Below, in pieces: positions 8,875-18,217 of a stretch of 64,000 nt of DNA. Under the pieces are notes generated by a model. The model saw only the letters and a program-made list of their open reading frames with translations. It was not told the origin of the DNA and did no database searches. The position numbers and the translations under genes were made by a program. This DNA comes from Gammaproteobacteria bacterium. GTDB lineage: Bacteria > Pseudomonadota > Gammaproteobacteria > Pseudomonadales > Cellvibrionaceae. Location of the stretch: positions 62,001 to 126,000 of the forward strand of contig SEBV01000011.1 in NCBI GenBank assembly GCA_004172865.1. Reading direction: 5' to 3'. Numbering within the stretch: position 1 is the first letter of the stretch; each line of letters opens with the position of its first letter.

Positions 8875-11826
8875 ATGCATACCGACATTGAAAACAGTAC
8901 CAGCACTACCACCCAACACGACATTCATGGCAACCAGGCCAACCTTACGGCCACGGCGCCGGGCCAATTGCGCATCATCAAGCGCAACGGTACGGTTGTA
9001 CCTTTCGATGCAAGCAAAATCGCCATCGCCATGACTAAAGCGTTTTTAGCGGTTGAAGGTGGAACTGCGGCTGCTTCAACGCGTATCCATGAGACTGTAG
9101 ATAACCTCACCAAGCAAATCACCGCGACTTTCAAGCGCCGTATGCCTTCTGGCGGCACCATCCATATTGAAGAAATTCAGGATCAGGTTGAATTGATTCT
9201 GATGCGCTCTGGCGAGCAAAAAGTAGCCCGTGATTATGTGCTTTACCGCGAACAGCATTCACGTATGCGCGCTGAAAAACGCGCTGCCAACCAAGCTGCC
9301 GATGCCGAATACCCAAGCCTTAACGTGACCCTTGCCAACGGCACCCGCGCGCCTTTGGACATTGGCCGTATGCGCACTATCGTTTCGGAAGCCTGCGCTA
9401 ATTTGAAAGGTGTGGAAGAAAAAGCCATTCTCGATGAGGCCATGCGCAACCTTTACGACGGTGTTAATGAATCCGACGTAAATACTTCTTTAGTAATCAC
9501 CGCGCGTACCCTGGTAGAAAAAGAGCCAAATTACTCTTTCGTAACCGCGCGCTTACTGCTGGATAAACTCCGCGCTGAAGCCCTCGGTTTCCTTGGCATT
9601 GCCGAAGAAGCAACCCAATCTGACATGGAGCTTTACTACGCTCGCGCCCTGCCCGCTTACCTGAAAAAAGGTGTTGAGCTTGAGCTGTTGTCTCCTGAAT
9701 TGTTGAAGTTCGACCACGAAAAATTAGGCAAAGCCTTATTGGCCGACCGCGATTTGCAATTCACTTACTTAGGCTTGCAAACCCTATACGACCGCTACTT
9801 CATTCACAGCAATGACGTCCGCATCGAATTGCCACAAATTTTCTTTATGCGTGTAGCCATGGGCTTGGCGATTGAAGAAGAACACCGCGAAGACCGCGCG
9901 ATTGAGTTCTATCGCTTGCTGTCATCCTTCGATTACATGAGTTCAACCCCAACCTTGTTTAACGCCGGTACTTTGCGCCCGCAGTTATCATCTTGCTACT
10001 TAACAACTGTGCCCGATGACCTGCACGGTATTTACGGCGCAATTCAAGACAACGCCATGCTCAGCAAATTCGCAGGCGGTTTGGGTAATGACTGGACGCC
10101 AGTTCGCGCATTAGGCGCTTACATCAAAGGCACCAACGGCAAATCACAAGGTGTTGTGCCCTTCTTGAAAGTGGCAAACGACACAGCTGTAGCGGTAAAC
10201 CAGGGCGGCAAGCGCAAAGGCGCTGTGTGTGCGTACCTTGAAACCTGGCATATGGACGTAGAAGAATTCCTGGAGCTGCGCAAAAACACCGGCGATGACC
10301 GCCGCCGCACTCACGATATGAACACCGCCAACTGGGTGCCCGACACCTTTATGAAGCGCGTATTCGACGATAAAGAGTGGACACTCTTTACCCCGAACGA
10401 CGTTCCTGACTTGCACGATTTATACGGCCAAGCTTTTGAAGAGCGCTATGCGTTTTATGAAGCTGAAGCTGCTGCGGGTAAAATCAAAGTTTTCAAAACC
10501 GTTCGCGCATTGGATTTGTGGCGCAAAATGCTCGGCATGTTGTTCGAAACCGGCCATCCATGGATCACCTTTAAAGACCCATGCAATATCCGCAGCCCAC
10601 AACAACACGTTGGCGTAGTTCACTCGTCTAACCTGTGTACTGAAATTACCTTGAACACCAAGGCTAACGATGAAATCGCGGTATGTAACCTCGGTTCTAT
10701 CAACCTTGCGCAACACATTGTGAACGGCAAGCTCGACCAAGCCAAACTTGAGCGCACCGTGCAAACCGCTATCCGCATGCTGGATAACGTTATCGATATC
10801 AACTACTACGCGGTTGCGACTTCTAAAGCGTCTAACCTGCGTCACCGCCCTATCGGCCTCGGCATTATGGGCTTCCAGGACGCGCTTTATTTGCAACGCA
10901 TCGCTTACAGTTCCGATGAAGCTGTCGCCTTCGCTGACACCTCAATGGAAGCCGTTAGCTACTACGCCATTAAAGCCTCAAGCCAATTGGCAGCCGAGCG
11001 CGGTAAGTACTCAACCTTCGACGGTTCTTTGTGGAGCCAAGGCATTCTGCCGCTCGACTCGATTGAAAAACTCGTGCAAAACCGTGGCGACAAGTACATC
11101 AAAGTGGACCGCAGCTCTACGCTGGATTGGGATTCACTGCGCGCACAAGTTAAATCACAAGGTATGCGTAACTCCAATGTGATGGCGATTGCCCCAACGG
11201 CAACCATCTCTAACATCACTGGCGTAACCCAATCTATCGAGCCGACTTACCAAAACCTCTACGTGAAATCCAACCTCTCTGGCGAATTCACCGTAGTAAA
11301 CCCGCACTTGGTACACGACCTTAAAGCGCGCGGCCTGTGGGATTCAGTGATGGTAAACGACCTGAAATACTACGAAGGTTCACTGCAGAAGATCGACCGT
11401 ATTCCTGCCGATTTGCGCGCAATCTACGCCACTGCGTTTGAAGTTGAACCGCGCTGGATTATCGAAGCCGCCAGCCGCCGTCAAAAGTGGATCGACCAAG
11501 CACAAAGCTTGAACCTTTACATCGCTGGCGCTAACGGTAAGAAGCTGGACATCACCTACCGCATGGCATGGTACAGCGGCCTGAAAACCACTTATTACCT
11601 CCGCGCTTTATCAGCTACTACTACCGAGAAATCCACCATTAACACCGGTGCATTGAACGCGGTATCAGCGACAGGTGCAGGTGGTCTTTCAGCAGCTCCA
11701 GCAGTTGCCGCACCTCAGCCGGCCACTCCAGTAGTATCTGAAATTGCCGAAGCGAGTTTCGATCAAGCAGCACCAGTACCTTTGGCGTGCTCGATTGATA
11801 ATCCAGACTGCGAAGCTTGCCAATAA
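8875..11826 (+). CDS. nrdA: Ribonucleoside-diphosphate reductase alpha subunit (class Ia)
   Basis: The product is 983 residues, the length expected for the Pseudomonas-type NrdA with duplicated ATP-cones. ATP-cone 1 starts near residue 38 (IIKRNGTVVPFDASKI) and cone 2 near residue 145 (VTLANGTRAPLDIGRM). The catalytic barrel shows SSCYL (redox cysteine), NLCTEI (N, C and E of the active site) and NSNVMAIAPTATISNITG. The tail ends in CSIDNPDCEACQ, whose cysteine pair re-reduces the active site. It converts ribonucleoside diphosphates to deoxy forms with NrdB. An Ala/Pro-rich stretch precedes the C-terminal tail. The start has GGGAGAC upstream. nrdB follows after 104 bases. Confidence 0.97.
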   Translation: MHTDIENSTSTTTQHDIHGNQANLTATAPGQLRIIKRNGTVVPFDASKIAIAMTKAFLAVEGGTAAASTRIHETVDNLTKQITATFKRRMPSGGTIHIEEIQDQVELILMRSGEQKVARDYVLYREQHSRMRAEKRAANQAADAEYPSLNVTLANGTRAPLDIGRMRTIVSEACANLKGVEEKAILDEAMRNLYDGVNESDVNTSLVITARTLVEKEPNYSFVTARLLLDKLRAEALGFLGIAEEATQSDMELYYARALPAYLKKGVELELLSPELLKFDHEKLGKALLADRDLQFTYLGLQTLYDRYFIHSNDVRIELPQIFFMRVAMGLAIEEEHREDRAIEFYRLLSSFDYMSSTPTLFNAGTLRPQLSSCYLTTVPDDLHGIYGAIQDNAMLSKFAGGLGNDWTPVRALGAYIKGTNGKSQGVVPFLKVANDTAVAVNQGGKRKGAVCAYLETWHMDVEEFLELRKNTGDDRRRTHDMNTANWVPDTFMKRVFDDKEWTLFTPNDVPDLHDLYGQAFEERYAFYEAEAAAGKIKVFKTVRALDLWRKMLGMLFETGHPWITFKDPCNIRSPQQHVGVVHSSNLCTEITLNTKANDEIAVCNLGSINLAQHIVNGKLDQAKLERTVQTAIRMLDNVIDINYYAVATSKASNLRHRPIGLGIMGFQDALYLQRIAYSSDEAVAFADTSMEAVSYYAIKASSQLAAERGKYSTFDGSLWSQGILPLDSIEKLVQNRGDKYIKVDRSSTLDWDSLRAQVKSQGMRNSNVMAIAPTATISNITGVTQSIEPTYQNLYVKSNLSGEFTVVNPHLVHDLKARGLWDSVMVNDLKYYEGSLQKIDRIPADLRAIYATAFEVEPRWIIEAASRRQKWIDQAQSLNLYIAGANGKKLDITYRMAWYSGLKTTYYLRALSATTTEKSTINTGALNAVSATGAGGLSAAPAVAAPQPATPVVSEIAEASFDQAAPVPLACSIDNPDCEACQ

Positions 11827-11844
11827 TCAACTAAAAAACTTGTC

Positions 11845-11864
11845 ATGCCTGCACAAGCAGGCAT
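11845..11864. repeat. REP-like hairpin between nrdA and nrdB
   Basis: ATGCCTGC-acaa-GCAGGCAT is a perfect 8-bp stem with a 4-base loop, embedded in a GTCATGCC...GGCATCCAT context like dispersed REP-type repeats of Proteobacteria. It may modulate the nrdA/nrdB ratio by protecting the upstream mRNA. Confidence 0.5.
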
Positions 11865-11930
11865 CCATCTCAAATGGATTTCCGACCAGGAGTGACGCAT
11901 ATGACCGAAAAAGAAATAACGAGGAACACC

Positions 11931-13202
11931 ATGTTAAGTTGGGATGAATTCGACTCCGAAGAAGTCGTGAGAGAAGCAGCAAAAGAAACTGCCCGTAACG
12001 ACGTGCTGAACGCAGCGCCAGTAGTGCCTGCACCAGTGCAACAAATTGCCCAGAGCGAAGCACCGCAAGCAACTTTTGCGGCCAGCGCGAACGAAGCAGG
12101 CATTAGCCCAGAGCTAGCCAAAGCCCGTGCGACCCTTGCACAACTCGACCCCGCCCCAGGCATCGCCGAATTAGAAATGGGTGCAACGCGTATTCAAGTT
12201 GATGAAAAACAAATGATCAACTGCCGCGCCGACCTCAACCAACTTGTACCATTCAAGTACGACTGGGCATGGCAAAAATACCTCGATGGCTGCTCCAACC
12301 ACTGGATGCCACAAGAAGTAAACATGACCGCCGACATCGCCTTATGGCGCAACAAAGACGGCCTTACTGAGGACGAACGCCGCGTCGTTATGCGCAGCCT
12401 CGGCTACTTCTCTACTGCCGACTCTTTAGTTGCCAACAACCTCGCACTCGCGATTTACCGCCTAATTACCAACCCCGAATGCCGCCAGTACATTCTGCGT
12501 CAGGCTTTCGAAGAAGCCATCCACACCCACGCCTATCAATACTGCATTGAATCTTTAGGCATGGACGAAGGCGAAATCTTCAACATGTACCGCGAGTTGC
12601 CATCGGTTGCCAACAAAGCCGCCTGGAGCCTGAAACACACCCAAGCCCTGAGCGACCCAACCTTCAACACCGGCACCCCAGAAACCGATCAGGAATTGCT
12701 GCGCAACCTTGTCGCCTTCTACGTAGTCACCGAAGGTATTTTCTTCTACTGCGGATTCAGCCAGATCCTCAGCATGGGCCGCCGCAACAAAATGACCGGC
12801 GTCGCCGAGCAGTTCCAATACATCCTGCGCGACGAATCCATGCATTTGAATTTCGGTATCGACGTTATTAACCAAATCAAATTGGAAAACCCACACCTGT
12901 GGACTGCAGACTTCCAACAAGAAGTTATCCAAATGATTCTGCAAGGCACCGAGCTGGAAATTCAATACGCGCGCGATTCAATGCCACGCGGCGTACTCGG
13001 CATGAACGCCGCCATGATGGAAGAATACCTCCACTTCATCGCCAACCGCCGTTGCTCACAAGTAGGCCTGAAAGAACAATATCCAGGTGCGCAGAATCCG
13101 TTTCCGTGGATGAGTGAGATTATGGATTTAAGAAAAGAGAAAAACTTTTTTGAAACGAGAGTAATTGAATATCAAACTGGTGGGGCTTTGAGCTGGGATT
13201 AA
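11931..13202 (+). CDS. nrdB: Ribonucleoside-diphosphate reductase beta subunit (class Ia)
   Basis: The product is about 423 residues from the MLSWDEFD start. The di-iron ligands are visible as [16 protein letters not shown] (first helix), [12 protein letters not shown] (E and H), VTEGIFFY, and [10 protein letters not shown] (E and H). The radical tyrosine should lie shortly after EEAIHTH. The C-terminus has the NxFxxR and GGALSWD type tail that docks on NrdA. Two starts are possible: ATG 11901 with AGGAG at 11888, and ATG 11931 with GAGGA at 11921. I favour 11931 because NrdB proteins of Pseudomonas type begin MLSWDEFD. Confidence 0.96.
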   Translation: MLSWDEFDSEEVVREAAKETARNDVLNAAPVVPAPVQQIAQSEAPQATFAASANEAGISPELAKARATLAQLDPAPGIAELEMGATRIQVDEKQMINCRADLNQLVPFKYDWAWQKYLDGCSNHWMPQEVNMTADIALWRNKDGLTEDERRVVMRSLGYFSTADSLVANNLALAIYRLITNPECRQYILRQAFEEAIHTHAYQYCIESLGMDEGEIFNMYRELPSVANKAAWSLKHTQALSDPTFNTGTPETDQELLRNLVAFYVVTEGIFFYCGFSQILSMGRRNKMTGVAEQFQYILRDESMHLNFGIDVINQIKLENPHLWTADFQQEVIQMILQGTELEIQYARDSMPRGVLGMNAAMMEEYLHFIANRRCSQVGLKEQYPGAQNPFPWMSEIMDLRKEKNFFETRVIEYQTGGALSWD

Positions 13203-13219
13203 TTTTTTAAATTTCAGTC

Positions 13220-13284
13220 AACGACACATCCTGTGGTCTAAACGACACATCTTTTGGTATGGCTGCGACACATCTTTTGGTCGT
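13220..13284. repeat. Triple ACGACACATC-type repeat
   Basis: Three copies of a unit close to CGACACATCTTTTGGT lie in tandem just after nrdB. Degenerate copies recur at 13583-13618 and at about 16109-16126. They look like remnants of an insertion-sequence end, but I cannot name the family. Confidence 0.55.
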
Positions 13285-13310
13285 TTGCTGAAAAAAAGTA
13301 GCTCTAGAGA

Positions 13311-13338
13311 AAAAGCCCTATGAACGCAGGGCTTTTTT
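13311..13338 (+). terminator. Rho-independent terminator
   Basis: AAAAGCCCT (13311-13319) pairs with AGGGCTTTT (13328-13336) and continues into a T-run. It is the likely end of the nrdAB transcript. Confidence 0.85.
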
Positions 13339-13353
13339 CATTGCATCAATCCC

Positions 13354-13505
13354 TTGTTGATTTGCACAGAAGTTTAACCACTTTTGTATGCAAAATCTGC
13401 TTAGAATAAAAACCTCGCAACTACACACGCATATGGCTTTAAAATGATTTCCTGTGGGTCAAAATTCAACGCAAAGCTGGGTCAATTCTAACCGTGAATC
13501 AACAA
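13354..13505 (+). mobile_element. 152-bp MITE-like element, copy A (left island edge)
   Basis: The ends are TTGTTGATTTGC on the left and, reading inward from the right, TTGTTGATTC. Inside are repeated GTGGGTCAA and CTTTTGTATGCAAAAT motifs like those in IS21-family ends. The same 152-bp unit occurs in reverse complement at 36299-36450, and the two align over their whole length with roughly 80% matches by eye. No open reading frame fits inside. The island of defence-type genes starts just to its right. Confidence 0.75.
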
Positions 13506-13572
13506 TCGATATTTGGAAACTCGGAAATATGCGATATCTAAGTATATCCGTCCCCAAATGACAGACAGGAAA

Positions 13573-13618
13573 GTCAACGACATATCATTTGGTATGACTG
13601 CAACATATCTTTTGTTCA
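13573..13618. repeat. Degenerate copy of the CGACACATC repeat
   Basis: GTCAACGACATATCATTTGG and the following CAACATATCTTTTG correspond to the repeat series at 13220-13284. CCAAATGA at about 13553 and TCATTTGG here form an imperfect inverted repeat. Confidence 0.4.
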
Positions 13619-14095
13619 GAGATGGCCAAGATAATTTAATAGAAATCCCTAATTATACATATAGTTTCTAAGCAACATATATTACACCCATCAAATGACA
13701 GATATGACGTCCAGTTTATATAATAAATTGTATGAAAACCCTCCACATCAGCGCCTTGTCATAAATCTTAAAACTTTACTCAAGTCCGGAAAATCAAACT
13801 CAATATTTTAAGTCAGATAAAGATAGCCGTTCAACTGTTGCCATATTTTCGCAAATAATTTCGACTTAAGTATCCTGTAAGCACCAGGAGACGTGGATGG
13901 AATGGATGAAAACTTTAGACATAAAAAAGGCGCCAATTGGCGCCTTTTTATACTATAGGAGGGTCGGACGACACTTAGATTCTAGCAGTTTTAACCACTA
14001 TCATCGAGCATCATGCGGCCCGTCTTTCGGTGTGGGGCTAGCCCAAAATTGAATATATAATCTATTATATATCTTTTTACAGGAATTACAACTAT
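13619..14095. other. Non-coding stretch with a bidirectional hairpin
   Basis: This AT-rich region upstream of the HEPN gene has no gene that I can support. It holds the palindromic terminator at 13924-13949. The start of the next gene has ACAGGA about 11 bases upstream. Confidence 0.5.
13924..13949. terminator. Perfect palindromic bidirectional terminator
   Basis: AAAAAGGCGCC-AATT-GGCGCCTTTTT is a perfect 11-bp stem with a 4-base loop and T-runs on both strands. It insulates the HEPN gene from its left side. Confidence 0.85.
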
Positions 14096-15868
14096 ATGAA
14101 GCTGGACAAGCTACCCAATGCAATTAAGAGTATTCCAAGAAATCAACGTTTCTTTTTAGGTTGCTGGAACAACTTAACGGATGAAGAATCTGTGGATAGT
14201 GACCGCATTTCTGTTATGAGCGCTGTGACTGGACTCATCGAACTCAATGGACTTTACTCGCTTGGAAAGACTTTTAATGGCGATGAAAAACGAATAAGTG
14301 TAGGTATTGAGGTTTGTGCACTACTGAAAAAAGACATGTTGCTTGAGAAACCCCATTATAAAAACATTAAGGATCAGCTTACAGCATTGCTAGATAAAAA
14401 TGCTAAACAAAATAACGTACATTCGGTCAATGGACGACAAATTTTAGTGGGGAGTTTGGCGAAGGAATTAATTCAGTTAACAAACACACACTATGTTGCC
14501 GACGCGCTGACTGAGCTTTCCTCCCTTTTATCACCCGTTTTCAGTTTAAATGAAGATCCAGAAAGAGACCATTTTTATAAAATACTGCAAGTCACACATC
14601 ATCTAATAGCAGCATTAATTGCTGAGGGAGCCCACCTAGCGGAATTGAGTTGGATTTATAGGAACGTATTGGCTAAATCAAGCCCGAAAACTTTTTCGGA
14701 GCGATTTAACAAACTAACCAAAATTCTTCTACAAGAAAAAGAACAATATAAAGTTGTCATAAACTTGAAAAACCATGGGTTTTCTCAAAAAGTTCTCGAT
14801 TATGGCGGACATATTACCATTGGCGATTTTGGCATTAGAAATCAGGCACTGGGGATTTGCGAAGCAACTACGGTCCTTGAAGCAAAATCTTTTTATAGAG
14901 CAGCAAACATCGCTCACGAAAAATTAAATGACATCCTTGATTTACTAAGCCACCCAATGGGTCGCTCTGTTATAGTCATGGGCAGGAGCTATGACGTGGA
15001 ACTTATTAATGAAACAGCTCCTGAAAAACTTCAATTAGAGCTTGAACGCCTTGTTCCAAATCCCACTTACATTTTCTCAAGCGAGAAATTCAAAAAATAT
15101 GTGGAATCCATCGCTGCATTTTTAGTCAAAACTTCTGGAAAAAAAACGCCAATCTTTGACGCATTCAGATTATCGAGAATAGGGATAACATCACAAAATC
15201 TTGAGTCAAAATTTCTGACTTATTGGACAGCATTGGAAACACTAACCAATAATGTATTCGTTACCGATCATGCTAAGGACTTACGGATAGCAGATGCAAT
15301 TACACCGTGCATCACTATTGATTACATTAATAAACGTCTTGCCTCATTTTTAGGAGCGTTCAAAGAATTGAATATTAATCAGGTGACTGACAAAACAAAT
15401 ATTGTCACGAACTTCACATCAATATCGAGTTTACAGTTTTTCAAAGCAATGCAAAACCGTGACTTTTGTGATGCAGTCTACGACGCAACAGCTAATCAAC
15501 CGTATCTTCAGTATCAATTTAAACGGTTTGCATATTATTGCATTTTTCCTCATAAACTCAGAGACATTTTGGAAAATCACCAAACAAAAATTAAGTGGCA
15601 GATTCAACGTATTTACCGTGCGAGAAATGCTATCGTTCACGCTGGACTAAAAGTAAACCACCTTGAATTACTTTGTGCTAACTTGGAACACTATTTAAAG
15701 ATTAGTCTCAGCTCAATTACGGACCTTTTATCAAACTCAGCATCAATTGAATCATCAGAAGAATGCTTCGTTCGGTACGACTATGCCGTTTCAGACATTT
15801 TGAAAAATCTAAAACAGGAAGGTGCAAATTTCGACACACTGTATCAATACTTAACAATCCACCAGTAG
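14096..15868 (+). CDS. HEPN-domain protein, candidate single-gene RNase defence factor
   Basis: The product is 590 residues, mostly helical, with no transmembrane segment. The C-terminal third contains YRARNAIVHAG, with R510-N-A-I-V-H515 forming the HEPN Rx4-6H ribonuclease motif in the typical RNxxVH form. The preceding region (about 380-500) resembles the helical lead-in of large ApeA-like HEPN proteins; the first 350 residues are unassigned and could sense an infection signal. It stands alone between terminators, with no antitoxin next to it. It probably cleaves RNA in the cytoplasm when triggered (inference). The start is the first ATG after an ACAGGA site. Confidence 0.65.
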   Translation: MKLDKLPNAIKSIPRNQRFFLGCWNNLTDEESVDSDRISVMSAVTGLIELNGLYSLGKTFNGDEKRISVGIEVCALLKKDMLLEKPHYKNIKDQLTALLDKNAKQNNVHSVNGRQILVGSLAKELIQLTNTHYVADALTELSSLLSPVFSLNEDPERDHFYKILQVTHHLIAALIAEGAHLAELSWIYRNVLAKSSPKTFSERFNKLTKILLQEKEQYKVVINLKNHGFSQKVLDYGGHITIGDFGIRNQALGICEATTVLEAKSFYRAANIAHEKLNDILDLLSHPMGRSVIVMGRSYDVELINETAPEKLQLELERLVPNPTYIFSSEKFKKYVESIAAFLVKTSGKKTPIFDAFRLSRIGITSQNLESKFLTYWTALETLTNNVFVTDHAKDLRIADAITPCITIDYINKRLASFLGAFKELNINQVTDKTNIVTNFTSISSLQFFKAMQNRDFCDAVYDATANQPYLQYQFKRFAYYCIFPHKLRDILENHQTKIKWQIQRIYRARNAIVHAGLKVNHLELLCANLEHYLKISLSSITDLLSNSASIESSEECFVRYDYAVSDILKNLKQEGANFDTLYQYLTIHQ

Positions 15869-16529
15869 CAAAAAATATGTGTTTAACACTCAATATGACA
15901 CCGCTACTTCGCAATTTTTCTGCAAAAGAACAGATAGGAAATATCTCTTACGCCTAATGCTTCAAAGCTTTTTCCAAGTAATACCCGCACAAATCACTAC
16001 TGAGATTCTGCAAAACATCCGGTGAAGACACATCCCGCTCTCGCAAAAAGAGAGCTAAATGTTTTTACACGCCATATTAAGTGCATTCACAGAAAGTTTG
16101 GCAGTTAGCGCGACATCTTATGGTCCGAAATCGAGAAACCCACTTTGCGGGTTTTTTTCATTTAACGGTGAAGTATACAAAGCACAAAAAACAAAGAACA
16201 AGATGCTCACCAATTATTTGAAAAGTGAAGATTTCTCGTTAGGTGCCGGTCACATTGATACCTCTCCCAAAACGCCAACACTTCAAGCGTGCTTTTAGAC
16301 ACACGAAAAGAAAAGGGCCAAGGGATGTAGATCTGATTATTAGCACCTGAACTATGTAAAAATGAAGTACAAATCAATTTCTACATGAAAATACACTCAG
16401 AAAGCTCGGTAACTCCGACTGGTTCCCTTCCATCTCGCCTTCCGAACGATGAGAAAGGAAACGCAGAAAATAGGACTCGAACGCTATAAATCCATAAACA
16501 CATCTGAATAGAACTGTCAAAGTACCCTC
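15869..16529. other. Non-coding region with a repeat-terminator module
   Basis: No gene supported. A GCGACATCTTATGGTC sequence (16109-16124) resembles the repeats after nrdB, and both are followed by a terminator hairpin and TTTTTTTCATT, as if a repeat-plus-terminator unit had been copied. Confidence 0.45.
16136..16158 (+). terminator. Terminator-like hairpin
   Basis: AAACCC and GGGTTT flank a 7-base loop and run into seven Ts. Confidence 0.65.
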
Positions 16530-16565
16530 TTGACGATAAATACACCCACCAAGCTATACTGTATA
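16530..16565 (+). promoter_or_regulatory. Promoter with palindrome over the -10 box
   Basis: TTGACG (16530-16535) and TATACT (16555-16560) are separated by 19 bases. The -10 lies inside the palindrome TATAC-T-GTATA (16555-16565), a suitable operator for autoregulation by the following antitoxin-like protein. The expected transcription start falls at about 16567. Confidence 0.5.
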
Positions 16566-16566
16566 T

Positions 16567-17013
16567 ATGAACAGCCACCTATGCTTGCCTCCTATGAACG
16601 AATCCGTGATCAACTCAGTTAGCGACTTAACTCAAGACCACCTGACCACAAGCGTGCAATGGATTTCGAAAATGAGTAGTCAGGAGCGATGGAATCTAAC
16701 GACTGAGGAAACAGCCGCATTGCTAGGAGGAATTGAGGGAAAGACCTACAAAGCTATGCAGCAACGAGCTGAGTCTGGTCTACCAATCACGATGACTCCA
16801 GATACTGTCGAACGGTTAAGCCTATTATTAGGGATCTGGAAGGCGCTCCAATTATTAGTGCCAGTTGAACGCCCTGACCTTGCGTTTGAGTGGTTTAATA
16901 AACCCAACAACTCTCCACTTCTACAAGGTAAGTCAATCAAAGATTATTTACTTGAAAACAACACGCTTGAAAGCTTTTATACGGTTAGAGATTACTTAAA
17001 TTCTAATCGCTGA
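16567..17013 (+). CDS. MbcA/ParS/Xre-like antitoxin (DUF2384 type) without RES toxin
   Basis: The product is 148 residues (139 if it starts at ATG 16594). Residues 35-75 form a helix-turn-helix-like region (LTTEETAALLGGIEGKTYKAM). The C-terminal part, with AFEWFNKPNNSPLLQGKSIKD followed by a long helix, matches the toxin-binding domain that in this family inserts into RES-type toxins. No RES toxin gene is adjacent; the next gene is an HNH-like protein. ATG 16567 coincides with the predicted transcript start, so translation may be leaderless; neither start has a good ribosome-binding site. Confidence 0.7.
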   Translation: MNSHLCLPPMNESVINSVSDLTQDHLTTSVQWISKMSSQERWNLTTEETAALLGGIEGKTYKAMQQRAESGLPITMTPDTVERLSLLLGIWKALQLLVPVERPDLAFEWFNKPNNSPLLQGKSIKDYLLENNTLESFYTVRDYLNSNR

Positions 17014-17335
17014 TTGATCGAGCAACCGCGAACATTTCTCCGGTGAAAGCATATCAATGGATACTCAGTCGCCACCTCAAGATGGGAGCTGTAATCGGCA
17101 CGCTCAGCCAAGAACGCTTTAATGTGATCGCCGAATTACAGATTTATATAAGACCAGTAATTAATCCAACGTTAACTCATTTTTGTACTGAGCTCACAGC
17201 ACATTCCGATTGCATTTAGGTTTGATTACTGGACGAACCCTGCTTCGCCGCCTCAAAAATGGCCACTGATACCTATTTGTAAACTTATAAAATGCGAATA
17301 GATTATCTCAAACTGTTCAAACATCAGAGAAACTT
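17014..17335. other. Intergenic stretch, nothing recognised
   Basis: No open reading frame, terminator or promoter of note was seen between the antitoxin-like and HNH-like genes. Confidence 0.4.
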
Positions 17336-18172
17336 ATGCCGCTTCCAATGACCAAGGGACCAACTCTCGGAAAATGCAATATCTGTGCATTAACGAATCA
17401 GAAACTAACTTCAGATCACGTCCCGCCTAAAGGAACAATTAAATTTCCTCGCATGAAATTGCATAGCATCATAGACTTCTTGGAAGCTAAAGACGGCATG
17501 CCTCAAAAAGGACGGGAATTCCAACAGGGAGTAAAATTTCGCACAATTTGTGAATCATGTAACTCTAATATTATTGGATCACAATATGATCCGGCGTTGA
17601 TAAAGCTATGCAATGACATATCTGATTACCTTCAAAGCCAAATAGTAAGGCCAACGGTAATGAGCTTTCGTGCTCAACCAGATTTAGTGGCGCGTGCTAT
17701 TGCCGGGCATATCCTTTCAATCGGTGTTGAGCATTTCCCGAGGGGAGAGATGGGCGATGCTCTCGCCGAATTTGTTCTCAATCCCAATTCGTCTCCGCCG
17801 AACGGTCTTGCTATACACTATTGGCTGTATCCTTATTGGGAACAAGTATCTATCAGAGGAGCTGGATTGTTAGTACGCTTCGGAACTCCACCCCTTGTCA
17901 TTTCCCTAATTAAATTCACGCCTATAGCGTTTATGATTACATGGGACGCAGATCCTGGTTTTGATTTTCCCTATCCAAACCTAGTGGATCACATACCCAG
18001 CACCCCGAGAGAATTTGCTGACATTCCTCTAGACTTTCGTATCGTCCCACCCGCTCGGTACCCTGAGGCACCCGGTGGTGAAGGTGTCGTACTTCATGGA
18101 ACGGAATCCTACGTTGCTACCAGAACCAAGCCTAAAAATAACCGGCAATCCAACCTAAGAGACCTTAAATAA
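17336..18172 (+). CDS. HNH-like zinc-finger protein, 278 aa
   Basis: The N-terminal 80 residues carry CNIC (C14, C17), SDHVPPK (residues 27-33) and CESCN (about 78-82). This is the layout of a treble-clef HNH nuclease finger: two CxxC knuckles around a DH-x-P motif. The final His/Asn helix typical of active HNH enzymes is shortened (CNSNIIGSQYD), so catalysis is uncertain. The remaining 190 residues are unassigned with a hydrophobic middle. It may act on nucleic acid as a defence nuclease (inference). The start is ATG 17336 after AGAGAA; ATG 17348 is also possible. Confidence 0.6.
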   Translation: MPLPMTKGPTLGKCNICALTNQKLTSDHVPPKGTIKFPRMKLHSIIDFLEAKDGMPQKGREFQQGVKFRTICESCNSNIIGSQYDPALIKLCNDISDYLQSQIVRPTVMSFRAQPDLVARAIAGHILSIGVEHFPRGEMGDALAEFVLNPNSSPPNGLAIHYWLYPYWEQVSIRGAGLLVRFGTPPLVISLIKFTPIAFMITWDADPGFDFPYPNLVDHIPSTPREFADIPLDFRIVPPARYPEAPGGEGVVLHGTESYVATRTKPKNNRQSNLRDLK

Positions 18173-18217
18173 AATGAAGGTTTTTACCTTAATAAAACAA
18201 GAACGGTTTAAATCAAA

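Noticed and set aside
13870-13965. Short frame after AGGAG reading through the palindrome at 13924
   Set aside because: The frame is made by the terminator palindrome itself.
16059-16298. Open frame of 79 residues
   Set aside because: It runs through a terminator hairpin with a T-run and has no ribosome-binding site.
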